From assembly GCA_036785705.1 (NCBI GenBank), contig JAWUZG010000056.1, forward strand, positions 9,115,001 to 9,179,000: a stretch of DNA of 64,000 nt. The letters run 5' to 3'. Positions 36,801 to 50,004 of this stretch are shown piece after piece. This stretch comes from Acanthornis magna (taxonomy: Eukaryota; Chordata; Aves; Passeriformes; Acanthizidae). The position numbers and the translations under genes are program-made. The notes under the pieces were generated by a model. It made no database searches, had not been told where the DNA came from, and saw only the letters and a program-made list of their open reading frames with translations. Within the stretch, counting starts at the first letter, position 1. Every line of letters starts with the position of its first letter.

Positions 36801-39800
36801 CCCCAGCATTGCTGCTTCTCCATCTGTCTGATAGGGAAAACTTAGGTACTGGGCTTGGGTAATTAACTAGGCTAGGGTTAGGGTTACGCCTAGGTTTAGG
36901 CTTAGGAGATCTAAAGGGCCTCGAGCTCCAGGAACACCAGGGCTGGAAAGGGCCTGCCAAGGCAAACGCGGCAAGGCCCCATCATGGCTGCTCTCACACC
37001 TTTCTGATCTGGACACGCCACAGGGTTGGGCACCTCGGCCCCTGCCACCAGCTGCCATTTGGCCTAGAGTTAGGGTTGAGAGATTTAAAGAGTTACAAGC
37101 TCCGGGAACACTGGGGCTGGAAAGGGCCTGCCAAGGCCATTGCAACAGTGCCCCAACATTGCTGCTCCTCCATCTTTCTGATAGGGAAAACCTAGGTACT
37201 GGGCTCATGTAATTAACTAGGCTAGGGTTAGGGTTACACCTAGGGTTAGGGTTAGGAGATCTAAAGGGCCTCGAGCTCCAGGAACACCAGGGCTCGAAAG
37301 GGCCTGCCAAGGCAAACGCGGCAAGGCCCCATCATGGCTGCTCCCACACCTTTCTGATCTGGACACCCCACATGGGTGGGCACCTCAGCCCCTGCCACCA
37401 GCTGCCATTTGGCCTAGTGTTAGGGTTGAGAGATCTAAAGAGCCTCGAGCTCTGGGAACACTGGGGCTGGAAAGGGCCTGCCAAGGCCATCGCAGCAGTG
37501 CCCCAACATTGCTGCTCCTCCATCTTTCTGATAGGGAAAACCGTGGTAATGGGCTCAGGTAATTAACAAGGAGTAGGGTTAGGGTTACGTCTAGGCTTAA
37601 CGTTAGGAGATCTAAAGGGCCTCAGGCTCCAGGAACACCAGGGCTGGACAGGGCCTGCCAAGGCAAACGCGGCAAGGCCCCATCATGGCTGCTCCCACAC
37701 CTTTCTGATCTGGATACGCCACAGGGTTGGGCACCTCGGCCCCTGCCACCAGCTGCCATTTGGCCTAGTGTTAGGGTTGAGAGATCTAAAGAGACTCGAG
37801 CTCCTGGAAAACTGGGGCTGGAAAGGGCCTGCCAAGGCCATCGCAGCACTGCCCCAACATTGCTGCTCCTTCATCTGTCTGATAGGGAAAACTTAGGTAC
37901 TGGGCTTGGGTAATTAACTAGGCTAGGGTTAGGGTTACACCTAGGGTTAGGGTCAGGAGATCTAAAGGGCCTCGAGCTCCAGGAACACCAGGGCTGGAAA
38001 GGGCCTGCCAAGGCAAACGCGGCAAGGCCCCATCATGGCTGCTCCCACACCTTTCTGATCTGGACACCCCACATGGGTGGGCACCTCAGCCCCTGCCACC
38101 AGCTGCCATTTGGCCTAGTGTTAGGGTTGAGAGATCTAAAGAGCCTCGAGCTCTGGGAACACTGGGGCTGGAAAGGGCCTGCCAAGGCCATCGCAGCAGT
38201 GCCCCAACATTGCTGCTCCACCATCTTTCTGATGGGGAAAACCCAGGCATTGGGCTTGGGTAAATAACTAGGTGTAGGGGTAGGGTTATGCCTAGGCTTA
38301 GCATTAGGAGATTTAAAGGGCCTCGAGCTCCGGGAACACCAAAGCTGGAAAGGGCCTGCCAAGGCAAACGCGGCAAGGCCCCATCATGGCTGCTCCCACA
38401 CCTTTCTGATCTGGACACGCCACAGGGTTGGGCACCTCGGCCCCTGCCACCAGCTGCCATTTGGCCTAGTGTTAGGGTTGAGAGATCTAAAGAGACTCGA
38501 GCTCCTGGAATACTGGGGCTGGAAAGGGCCTGCCAAGGCCATCGCAGCAGTGCCCCAACATTGCTGCTCCTCCATCTTTCTGATAGGGAAAACCCTGGTA
38601 ATGGGCTCAGGTAATTAACAAGGAGTAGGGTTAGGGTTACGTCTAGGCTTAACGTTAGGAGATCTAAAGGGCCTCGAGCTCCAGGAACACCAGGGCTGGA
38701 AAGGGCCTGCCAAGGCAAACGCGGCAAGACCCCATCATGGCTGCTCCCACACCTTTCTGATCTGGACACGCCACATGGGTGGGCACCTCGGCCCCGGCCA
38801 CCAGCTGCCATTTGGCTTAGAGTTAGGGTTGAGAGATTTAAAGAGTTACAAGCTCCGGGAACACTGGGGCTGGAAAGGGCCTGCCAAGGCCATCGCAGCA
38901 GTGCCCCAACATTGCTGCTCCTCCATCTGTCTGATAGGGAAAACCTAGGTACTGGGCTCGGGTAATTAACTAGGCTAGGGTTAGGGTTACGCCTAGGGTT
39001 AGGGTTAGGAGATCTAAAGGGCCTCGAGCTCCAGGAACACCAGGGCTGGAAAGGGCCTGCCAAGGCAAACGCGGCAAGGCCCCATCATGCCTGCTCCCAC
39101 ACCTTTCTGATCTGGACACCCCACATGGGTGGGCACCTCAGCCCCTGCCACCAGCTGCCATTTGGCCTAGTATTAGGGTTGAGAGATTTAAAGACCCTCG
39201 AGCTCTGGGAACACTGGGGCTGGAAAGGGCCTGCCAAGGCCATCGCAGCAGTGCCCCAACATTGCTGCTCCTCCGTCTTTCTGATAGGAAAAACACAGGC
39301 AATGGGCTTGGGTAAATAACTAGGTGTAGGGGTAGGGTTATGCCTAGGCTTAGCATTAGGAGATCTAAAGGGCCTCGAGCTCCAGGAACACCAAAGCTGG
39401 AAAGGGCCTGCCAAGGCAAACGCGGCAAGGCCCCATCATGGCTGCTCCCACACCTTTCTGATCTGGACACGCCACAGGGTTGGGCACCTCGGCCCCTGCC
39501 ACCAGCTGCCATTTGGCCTAGTGTTAGGGTTGAGAGATCTAAAGAGCCTCGAGCTCTGGGAACACTGGGGCTGGAAAGGGCCTGCCAAGGCCATCGCAGC
39601 AGTGCCCCAACATTGCTGCTCCTCCATCTTTCTGATAGGGAAAACCCTGGTAATGGGCTCAGGTAATTAACAAGGAGTAGGGTAAGGGTTACGTCTAGGC
39701 TTAACGTTAGGAGATCTAAAGGGCCTCGAGCTCCAGGAACACCAGGGCTGGAAAGGGCCTGCCAAGGCAAACGCGGCAAGGCCCCATCATGGCTGCTCCC

Positions 39801-40470
39801 ACACCTTTCTGATCTGGACACGCCACAGGGTTGGGCACCTCGGCCCCTGCCACCAGCTGCCATTTGGCCTAGTGTTAGGGTTGAGAGATCTAAAGAGACT
39901 CGAGCTCCTGGAACACTGGGGCTGGAAAGGGCCTGCCAAGACCATCGCAGCAGTGCCCCAACACTGCTGCTCCCACACCTTTCTGATAGGGAAAACCCAG
40001 GCACTGGGCTTGGGTAAATAACTAGGTGTAGGGGTAGGGTTATGCCTAGGCTTAGCATTAGGAGATCTAAAGGGCCTCGAGCTCCAGGAACACCAAAGCT
40101 GGAAAGGGCCTGCCAAGGCAAACGCAGCAAGGCCCCATCATGGCTGCTCCCACACCTTTCTGATCTGGACACCCCACAGGGTTGGGCATCTCGGCCCCGG
40201 CCACCAGCTGCCATTTGGCCTAGTGTTAGGGTTGAGAGATCTAAAGACCCTCGAGCTCTGGGAACACTGGGGCTGGAAAGGGCCTGCCAAGACCATCGCA
40301 GCAATGCCCCAACATTGCTGCTCCTCTCTCTGTCTGATAGGGAAAACCTAGGTACAGGGCTCGGGCAATTATCTAGGCTAGGGTTAGGGTTACGCCTAGG
40401 GTTAGGGTTAGGAGATTTAAAGGGCCTCGAGCTCCAGGAACACCAGGGCTGGAAAGGGCCTGCCAAGGCA
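33110..40470 (+). repeat. Block A3: type A monomers
   Basis: T3 tails reappear near 33,362, 34,763, 35,816, 37,567, 38,619 and 39,674 and then are not seen again to the window end. From about 33.7 kb the order follows 9.87 kb onwards at a constant offset of 23,838 bp: T1 tails at 34,432, 35,484, 36,186, 38,288, 39,340 and 40,042 match 10,594, 11,646, 12,348, 14,450, 15,502 and 16,204. Confidence 0.85.
33477..34176 (+). repeat. Single-monomer tandem duplication
   Basis: Two consecutive monomers (about 33,477-33,826 and 33,827-34,176) are near-identical. Both have the unusual GGATACGCCACAGGG, CTGGAAAACTGAGGCTGG and GCTCCTTCATCTG variants. They differ at GCAACAGTG versus GCAGCAGTG. A similar adjacent pair with GGATACGCC stands at about 4,381-5,080, while the sites near 1,575, 8,587 and 13,845 have a single such monomer. 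This is the smallest expansion step seen. Confidence 0.8.
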
Positions 40471-43400
40471 AACGCGGCAAGGCCCCATCATGGCTGCTCC
40501 CACACCTTTCTGATCTGGACACGCCACAGGGTTGGGCACCTCAGCCCCTGCCACCAGCTGCCATTTGGCCTAGTGTTAGGGTTGACAGATCTAAAGAGAC
40601 TCGAGCTCCTGGAACACTGGGGCTGGAAAGGGCCTGCCAAGGCCATCGCAGCAGTGCCCCAACACTGCTGCTCCCACACCTTTCTGATAGGGAAAACCCA
40701 GGCATTGGGCTTGGGTAAATAACTAGGTGTAGGCGTAGGAGTATGCCTAGGCTTAGCATTAGGAGATCTAAAGGGCCTCGAGCTCCAGGAACACCAAAGC
40801 TGGAAAGGGCCTGCCAAGGCAAACGCGGCAAGGCCCCATCATGGCTGCTCCCACACCTTTTTGATCTGGACACGCCACAGGGTTGGGCACCTCGGCCCCT
40901 GCCACCAGCTGCCATTTGGCCTAGTGTTAGGGTTGAGAGATCTAAAGAGACTCGAGCTCCTGGAACACTGGGGCTGGAAAGGGCCTGCCAAGGCCATCGC
41001 AGCAGTGCCCTAACACTGCTGCTCCCACACCTTTCTGATAGGGAAAACCCAGGCATTGGGCTTGGGTAAATAACTAGGTGTAGGGGTAGGGTTATGCCAA
41101 GGCTTAGCATTAGGTGATCTAAAGGGCCTCGAGCTCCAGGAACACCAGGGCTGGAAAGGGCCTGCCAAGGCAAACGCGGCAAGGCCCCATCATGGCTGCT
41201 CCCACACCTTTCTGATCTGGACACGCCACAGGGTTGGGCACCTCGGCCCCTGCCACCAGCTGCCATTTGGCCTAGTGTTAGGGTTGAGAGATCTAAAGAG
41301 ACTCGAGCTCCTGGAACACTGGGGCTGGAAAGGGCCTGCCAAGGCCATCGCAGCAGTGCCCCAACATTGCTGCTCCTCCATCTTTCTGATAGGGAAAACC
41401 AAGGTACTGGGCTCGGGTAATTAACTAGGCTAGGGTTAGGGTTACGCCTAGGGTTAGGGTTAGGAGATCTAAAGGGCCTCGAGCTCCAGGAACACCAGGG
41501 CTGGAAAGGGCCTGCCAAGGCAAACGCGGCAAGGCTCCATCATGCCTGCTCCCACACCTTTCTGATCTGGACACCCCACATGGCTGGGCACCTCAGCCCC
41601 TGCCACCAGCTGCCATTTGGCCTAGAGTTAGGGTTGAGAGATCTAAAGACCCTCGAGCTCTGGGAACACTGAGGCTGGAAAGAGCCTGCCAAGGCCATTG
41701 CAGCAGTGCCCCAACATTGCTGCTCCTCCGTCTTTCTGATAGGAAAAACCCAGGCATTGGGCTTGGGTAAATAACTAAGTGTAGGGGTAGGGTTATGCCT
41801 AGGCTTAGCATTAGGAGATCTAAAGGGCCTCGAGCTCCAGGAACACCAGGGCTCGAAAGGGCCTGCCAAGGCAAACGCGGCAAGGCCCCATCATGGCTGC
41901 TCCCACACCTTTCTGATCTGGACACGCCACAGGGTTGGGCACCTCGGCCCCTGCCACCAGCTGCCATTTGGCCTAGTGTTAGGGTTGAGAGATCTAAAGA
42001 GCCTCGAGCTCTGGGAACACTGGGGCTGGAAAGGGCCTGCCAAGGCCATCGCAGCAGTGCCCCAACATTGCTGCTCCTCCATCTTTCTGATAGGGAAAAC
42101 CTAGGTACTGGGCTTGGGTAATTAACTAGGCTAGGGTTAGGGTTACACCTAGGGTTAGGGTTAGGAGATCTAAAGGGCCTCGAGCTCCAGGAACACCAGG
42201 GCTGGAAAGGGCCTGCCAAGGCAAACGCGGCAAGGCCCCATCATGCCTGCTCCCACACCTTTTTGATCTGGACACGCCACAGGGTTGGGCACCTCGGCCC
42301 CTGCCACCAGCTGCCATTTGGCCTAGTGTTAGGGTTGAGAGATCTAAAGAGACTCGAGCTCTGGGAACACTGGGGCTGGAAAGGGCCTGCCAAGGCCATC
42401 GCAACAGTGCCCCAACATTGCTGCTCCTCCATCTTTCTGATAGGGAAAACCTAGGTACTGGGCTCGGGTAATTAACTAGGCTAGGGTTAGGGTTACGACT
42501 AGGGTTAGGGTTAGGAGATCTAAAGGGCCTCGAGCTCCAGGAGCACCAGGGCTGGAAAGGGCCTGCCAAGGCAAACGCGGCAAGGCTCCATCATGCCTGC
42601 TCCCACACCTTTCTGATCTGGACACCCCACATGGCTGGGCACCTCAGCCCCTGCCACCAGCTGCCATTTGGCCTAGAGTTAGGGTTGAGAGACCTAAAGA
42701 GACTCGAGCTCTGGGAACACTGGGGCTGGAAAGGGCCTGCCAAGGCCATCGCAGCAGTGCCCTAACACTGCTGCTCCCACAACTTTCTGATAGGGAAAAC
42801 CCAGGCATTGGGCTTGGATAAATAACTAGGTGTAGGGGTAGGGTTATGCCAAGGCTTAGCATTAGGAGATCTAAAGGGCCTCGAGCTCCAGGAACACCAG
42901 GGCTGGAAAGGGCCTGCCAAGGCAAACGCGGCAAGGCCCCATCATGGCTGCTCCCACACCTTTCTGATCTGGACACGCCACATGGGTGGGCACCTCGGCC
43001 CCGGCCACCAGCTGCCATTTGGCCTAGAGTTAGGGTTGAGAGATTTAAAGAGTTACAAGCTCCGGGAACACTGGGGCTGGAAAGGGCCTGCCAAGGCCAT
43101 CGCAGCAGTGCCCCAACATTGCTGCTCCTCCATCTGTCTGATAGGGAAAGCCTAGGTACTGGGCTCATGTAATTAACTAGGCTAGGGTTAGGGTTACACC
43201 TAGGGTTAGGGTTAGGAGATCTAAAGGGCCTCGAGCTCCAGGAACACCAAAGCTGGAAAGGGCCTGCCAAGGCAAACGCGGCAAGGCCCCATCATGGCTG
43301 CTCCCACACCTTTTTGATCTGGACACGCCACAGGGTTGGGCACCTCGGCCCCGGCCACCAGCTGCCATTTGGCCTAGAGTTAGGGTTGAGAGACCTAAAG

Positions 43401-46280
43401 AGACTCGAGCTCTGGGAACACTGGGGCTGGAAAGGGCCTGCCAAGGCCATCGCAGCAGTGCCCCAACACTGCTGCTCCCACACCTTTCTGATAGGGAAAA
43501 CCCAGGCATTGGGCTTGGGTAAATAACTAGGTGTAGGCGTAGGAGTATGCCTAGGCTTAGCATTAGGAGATCTAAAGGGCCTCGAGCTCCAGGAACACCA
43601 AAGCTGGAAAGGGCCTGCCAAGGGAAACGCGGCAAGGCCCCATCATGGCTGCTCCCACACCTTTCTGATCTGGACACGCCACATGGCTGGGCACCTCGGC
43701 CCCTGCCACCAGCTGCCATTTGGCCTAGTGTTAGGGTTGAGAGATCTAAAGAGACTCGAGCTCCTGGAACACTGGGGCTGGAAAGGGCCTGCCAAGGCCA
43801 TCACAGCAGTGCCCCAACACTGCTGCTCCCACACCTTTCTGATAGGGAAAACCCAGGCATTGGGCTTGGGTAAATAACTAGGTGTAGGGGTAGGGTTATG
43901 CCTAGGCTTAGCATTAGGAGATCTAAAGGGCCTCGAGCTCCAGGAACACCAGGGCTGGAAAGGGCCTGCCAAGGCAAACGCGGCAAGACCCCATCATGGC
44001 TGCTCTCACACCTTTCTGATCTGGACACCCCACATGGGTGGGCACCTCGGCCCCGGCCACCAGCTGCCATTTGGCCTAGTGTTAGGGTTGAGAGATTTAA
44101 AGAGTTACAAGCTCCGGGAACACTGGGGCAGGAAAGGGCCTGCCAAGGCCATCGCACCAGTGCCCCAACATTGCTGCTCCTCCATCTGTCTGATAGGGAA
44201 AACTTAGGTACTGGGCTTGGGTAATTAACTAGGCTAGGGTTAGGGTTACGCCTAGGGTTAGGCTTAGGAGATCTAAAGGGCCTCGAGCTCCAGGAACACC
44301 AGGGCTGGAAAGGGCCTGCCAAGGCAAACGCGGCAAGGCCCCATCATGCCTGCTCCCACACCTGTCTGATCTGGACACCCCACATGGCTGGGCACCTCGG
44401 CCCCTGCCACCAGCTGCCATTTGGCCTAGAGTTAGGGTTGAGAGACCTAAAGAGACTCAAGCTCTGGGAACACTGGGGCTGGAAAGGGCCTGCCAAGGCC
44501 ATCGCAGCAGTGCCCTAACACTGCTGCTGCCACACCTTTCTGATAGGGAAAACCCAGGCATTGGGCTTGGGTAAATAACTAGGTGTAGGGGTAGGGTTAT
44601 GCCTAGGCTTAGCATTAGGAGATCTAAAGGGCCTCGAGCTCCAGGAACACCAGGGCTGGAAAGGGCCTGCCAAGGCAAACGCGGCAAGGCCCCATCATGG
44701 CTGCTCCCACACCTTTCTGATCTGGACACGCCACAGGGTTGGGCACCTCGGCCCCTGCCTCCAGCTGCCATTTGGCCTAAAGTTAGGGTTGAGAGATCTA
44801 AAGAGACTCGAGCTCCTGGAACACTGGGGCTGGAAAGGGCCTGCCAAGGCCATCGCAGCAGTGCCCCAGCATTGCTGCTCCTCCATCTGTCTGATAGGGA
44901 AAACTTAGGTACTGGGCTTGGGTAATTAACTAGGCTAGGGTTAGGGTTACGCCTAGGGTTAGGCTTAGGAGATCTAAAGGGCCTCGAGCTCCAGGAACAC
45001 CAGGGCTGGAAAGGGCCTGCCAAGGCAAACGCGGCAAGGCCCCATCATGGCTGCTCCCACACCTTTCTGATCTGGACACGCCACATGGGTGGGCACCTCG
45101 GCCCCTGCAACCAGCTGCCATTTGGCCTAGTGTTAGGGTTGAGAGATCTAAAGAGACTCGAGCTCCTGGAACACTGGGGCTGGAAAGGGCCTGCCAAGAC
45201 CATCGCAGCAGTGCCCCAACACTGCTGCTCCCACACCTTTCTGATAGGGAAAACCCAGGCATTGGGCTTGGGTAAATAACTAGGTGTAGGGGTAGGGTTA
45301 TGCCTAGGCTTAGCATTAGGAGATCTAAAGGGCCTCGAGCTCCAGGAACACCAAAGCTGGAAAGGGCCTGCCAAGGCAAACGCGGCAAGGCCCCATCATG
45401 GCTGCTCCCACACCTTTCTGATCTGGACACCCCACATGGGTGGGCACCTCGGCCCCTGCCACCAGCTGCCATTTGGCCTAGTGTTAGGGTTGAGAGATTT
45501 AAAGAGTTACAAGCTCTGGGAACACTGGGGCTGGAAAGGGCCTGCCAAGGCCATTGCAACAGTGCCCCAACATTGCTGCTCCTCCATCTTTCTGATAGGG
45601 AAAACCTAGGTACTGGGCTAAGGGAAATTAACTAGGCTAGGGTTAGGGTTACGCCTAGGGTTAGGGTTAGGAGATCTAAAGGGCCTCGAGCTCCAGGAAC
45701 ACCAGGGCTGGAAAGGGCCTGCCAAGACAAACGCGGCAAGGCCCCATCATGGCTGCTCTCACACCTTTCTGATCTGGACACCCCACATGGCTGGGCACCT
45801 CAGCCCCTGCCACCAGCTGCCATTTGGCCTAGAGTTAGGGTTGAGAGACCTAAAGAGACTCGAGCTCTGGGAACACTGGGGCTGGAAAGGGCCTGCCAAG
45901 GCCATCGCAGCAGTGCCCCAACATTGCTGCTCCCACACCTTTCTGATAGGGAAAACCCAGGCATTGGGCTTGGGTAAATAACTAGGTGTAGGCGTAGGAG
46001 TATGCCTAGGCTTAGCATTAGGAGATCTAAAGGGCCTCGAGCTCCAGGAACACCAAAGCTGGAAAGGGCCTGCCAAGGCAAACGCGGCAAGGCCCCATCA
46101 TGGCTGCTCCCACACCTTTCTGATCTGGACACGCCACAGGGTTGGGCACCTCGGCCCCTGCCACCAGCTGCCATTTGGCCTAGTGTTAGGGTTGAGAGAT
46201 CTAAAGAGACTCGAGCTCCTGGAACACTGGGGCTGGAAAGGGCCTGCCAAGGCCATCGCAGCAGTGCCCCAACACTGCTG
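33710..46280 (+). repeat. Large segmental copy Y (~12.6 kb)
   Basis: Second copy of the segment at 9.87-25.95 kb, ten monomers shorter. It carries the same A-to-B transition (about 40.47 kb versus 18.4 kb) and private markers such as GGTTGACAGATC (near 40,582; 18,497 in X) and GGCTTGGATAAATAAC (near 42,813; 21,080 in X). A one-base change in offset near 45.4 kb (20,332 to 20,333) shows one small indel. Copy Y lacks the second 1,753-bp unit, one monomer near 20.05-20.40 kb of X, and the 1,402-bp set at 22.16-23.57 kb of X. Confidence 0.8.
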
Positions 46281-47367
46281 CTGCCACACCTTTCTGATAG
46301 GGAAAAGCCAGGCATTGGGCTTGGGTAAATAACTAGGTGTAGGGGTAGGGTTATGCCTAGGCTTAGCATTAGGAGATCTAAAGGGCCTCGAGCTCCAGGA
46401 ACACCAGGGCTGGAAAGGGCCTGCCAAGGCAAATGCGGCAAGACCCCATCATGGCTGCTCTCACACCTTTCTGATCTGGACACCCCACATGGGTGGGCAC
46501 CTCGGCCCCTGCCACCAGCTGCCATTTGGCCTAGAGTTAGGGTTGAGAGATTTAAAGAGTTACAAGCTCCGGGAACACTGGGGCTGGAAAGGGCCTGCCA
46601 AGGACATCGCAACAGTGCCCCAACATTGCTGCTCCTCCATCTTTCTGATAGGGAAAACCTAGGTACTGGGCTTGGGTAAATAACTAAGTGTAGGGTTAGG
46701 GTTACGCCTAGGGTTAGGGTTAGGAGATCTAAAGGGCCTCGAGCTCCAGGAACACCAGGGCTGGAAAGGGCCTGCCAAGGCAAACGCGGCAAGGCTCCAT
46801 CATGCCTGCTCCCACACCTTTCTGATCTGGACACCCCACATGGGTGGGCACCTCAGCCCCTGCCACCAGCTGCCATTTGGCCTAGAGTTAGGGTTGAGAG
46901 ATCTAAAGACCCTCGAGCTCTGGGAACACTGGGGCTGGAAAGAGCCTGCCAAGGCCATTGCAGCAGTGCCCCAACATTGCTGCTCCTCCGTCTTTCTGAT
47001 AGGAAAAACCCAGGCATTGGGCTTGGGTAAATAACTAAGTGTAGGGGTAGGGTTATGCCTAGGCTTAGCATTAGGAGATCTAAAGGGCCTCGAGCTCCAG
47101 GAACACCAGGGCTGAAAAGGGCCTGCCAAGGCAAACGCGGCAAGGCCCCATCATGGCTGCTCCCACACCTTTCTGATCTGGACACGCCACAGGGTTGGGC
47201 ACCTCGGCCCCTGCCTCCAGCTGCCATTTGGCCTAGAGTTAGGGTTGAGAGATCTAAAGAGACTCGAGCTCCTGGAACACTGGGGCTGGAAAGGGCCTGC
47301 CAAGGCCATCGCAGCAGTGCCCCAGCATTGCTGCTCCTCCATCTTTCTGATAGGGAAAACTTAGGTA

Positions 47368-47378
47368 CTGGCTTGGGT
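47368..47378 (+). repeat. Private 1-bp deletion in a T2 tail
   Basis: The tail reads GGTACTGGCTTGGGTAATT, one G short of GGTACTGGGCTTGGGTAATT. The counterpart 8,414 bp downstream (near 55,783) has the full sequence, so the deletion is private to this copy or is a sequencing or consensus error in a G run. A comparable loss of one G occurs in AGGTGTAGGGTAGGG near 49,490, where the counterpart near 57,904 reads AGGTGTAGGGGTAGGG. Confidence 0.7.
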
Positions 47379-49283
47379 AATTAACTAGGCTAGGGTTAGG
47401 GTTACACCTAGGGTTAGGGTTAGGAGATCTAAAGGGCCTCGAGCTCCAGGAACACCAGGGCTGGAAAGGGCCTGCCAAGGCAAACGCGGCAAGACCCCAT
47501 CATGGCTGCTCTCACACCTTTCTGATCTGGACACCCCACATGGGTGGGCACCTCGGCCCCGGCCACCAGCTGCCATTTGGCCTAGAGTTAGGGTTGAGAG
47601 ATTTAAAGAGTTACAAGCTCTGGGAACACTGGGGCTGGAAAGGGCCTGCCAAGGCCATTGCAACAGTGCCCCAACATTGCTGCTCCTCCATCTTTCTGAT
47701 AGGGAAAACCTAGGTACTGGGCTAAGGGAAATTAACTAGGCTAGGGTTAGGGTTACACCTAGGGTTAGGGTTAGGAGATCTAAAGGGCCTCGAGCTCCAG
47801 GAACACCAGGGCTGGAAAGGGCCTGCCAAGGCAAACGCGGCAAGGCCCCATCATGGCTGCTCCCACACCTTTCTGATCTGGACACGCCACAGGGTTGGGC
47901 ACCTCGGCCCCTGCAACCAGCTGCCATTTGGCCTAGTGTTAGGGTTGAGAGATCTAAAGAGACTCGAGCTCTGGGAACACTGGGGCTGGAAAGGGCCTGC
48001 CAAGGCCATCGCAACAGTGCCCCAACATTGCTGCTCCTCCATCTTTCTGATAGGGAAAACCTAGGTACTGGGCTCGGGTAATTAACTAGGCTAGGGTTAG
48101 GGTTACGACTAGGGTTAGGGTTAGGAGATCTAAAGGGCCTCGAGCTCCAGGAACACCAGGGCTGGAAAGGGCCTGCCAAGGCAAACGCGGCAAGGCTCCA
48201 TCATGCCTGCTCCCACACCTTTCTGATCTGGACACCCCACATGGCTGGGCACCTCAGCCCCTGCCACCAGCTGCCATTTGGCCTAGAGTTAGGGTTGAGA
48301 GACCTAAAGAGACTCGAGCTCTGGGAACACTGGGGCTGGAAAGGGCCTGCCAAGGCCATCGCAGCAGTGCCCTAACACTGCTGCTCCCACACCTTTCTGA
48401 TAGGGAAAACCCAGGCATTGGGCTTGGATAAATAACTAGGTGTAGGGGTAGGGTTATGCCAAGGCTTAGCATTAGGAGATCTAAAGGGCCTCGAGCTCCA
48501 GGAACACCAGGGCTGGAAAGGGCCTGCCAAGGCAAACGCGGCAAGGCCCCATCATGGCTGCTCCCACACCTTTCTGATCTGGACACGCCACATGGGTGGG
48601 CACCTCGGCCCCGGCCACCAGCTGCCATTTTGCCTAGAGTTAGGGTTGAGAGATTTAAAGAGTTACAAGCTCCGGGAACACTGGGGCTGGAAAGGGCCTG
48701 CCAAGGCCATCGCAGCAGTGCCCCAACATTGCTGCTCCTCCATCTGTCTGATAGGGAAAGCCTAGGTACTGGGCTCATGTAATTAACTAGGCTAGGGTTA
48801 GGGTTACGACTAGGGTTAGGGTTAGGAGATCTAAAGGGCCTCGATCTCCAGGAACACCAAAGCTGGAAAGGGCCTGCCAAGGCAAACGCGGCAAGGCCCC
48901 ATCATGGCTGCTCCCACACCTTTTTGATCTGGACACGCCACAGGGTTGGGCACCTCGGCCCCTGCCTCCAGCTGCCATTTGGCCTAGAGTTAGGGTTGAG
49001 AGACCTAAAGAGACTCGAGCTCTGGGAACACTGGGGCTGGAAAGGGCCTGCCAAGGCCATCGCAGCAGTGCCCCAACACTGCTGCTCCCACACCTTTCTG
49101 ATAGGGAAAACCCAGGCATTGGGCTTGGGTAAATAACTAGGTATAGGCGTAGGAGTATGCCTAGGCTTAGCATTAGGAGATCTAAAGGGCCTCGAGCTCC
49201 AGGAACACCAAAGCTGGAAAGGGCCTGCCAAGGGAAACGCGGCAAGGCCCCATCATGGCTGCTCCCACACCTTTCTGATCTGG

Positions 49284-49315
49284 ACACGTCACATGGCTGG
49301 GCACCTCGGCCCTGC
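49284..49315 (+). repeat. Marked monomer: CACGTCAC plus 1-bp deletion
   Basis: The A half reads GACACGTCACATGGCTGG followed by CTCGGCCCTGCC, one C short of the usual CTCGGCCCCTGCC. Exactly the same pair of changes occurs near 57,698-57,729 and 63,306-63,337, offsets 8,414 and 5,608 bp, so the three monomers descend from one. The missing base merges two reading frames on the + strand and creates longer open frames there; this is incidental. Confidence 0.8.
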
Positions 49316-50004
49316 CACCAGCTGCCATTTGGCCTAGTGTTAGGGTTGAGAGATCTAAAGAGACTCGAGCTCCTGGAACACTGGGGCTGGAAAGGGCCTG
49401 CCAAGGCCATCACAGCAGTGCCCCAACACTGCTGCTCCCACACCTTTCTGATAGGGAAAACCCAGGCATTGGGCTTGGGTAAATAACTAGGTGTAGGGTA
49501 GGGTTATGCCTAGGCTTAGCATTAGGAGATCTAAAGGGCCTCGAGCTCCAGGAACACCAGGGCTGGAAAGGGCCTGCCAAGGCAAACGCGGCAAGACCCC
49601 ATCATGGCTGCTCTCACACCTTTCTGATCTGGACACCCCACATGGGTGGGCACCTCGGCCCCGGCCACCAGCTGCCATTTGGCCTAGAGTTAGGGTTGAG
49701 AGATTTAAAGAGTTACAAGCTCCGGGAACACTGGGGCTGGAAAGGGCCTGCCAAGGACATCGCAACAGTGCCCCAACATTGCTGCTCCTCCATCTTTCTG
49801 ATAGGGAAAACCTAGGTACTGGGCTCGGGTAATTAACTAGGCTAGGGTTAGGGTTACGCCTAGGGTTAGGGTTAGGAGATCTAAAGGGCCTCGAGCTCCA
49901 GGAACACCAGGGCTGGAAAGGGCCTGCCAAGGCAAACGCGGCAAGGCTCCATCATGCCTGCTCCCACACCTTTCTGATCTGGACACCCCACATGGCTGGG
50001 CACC

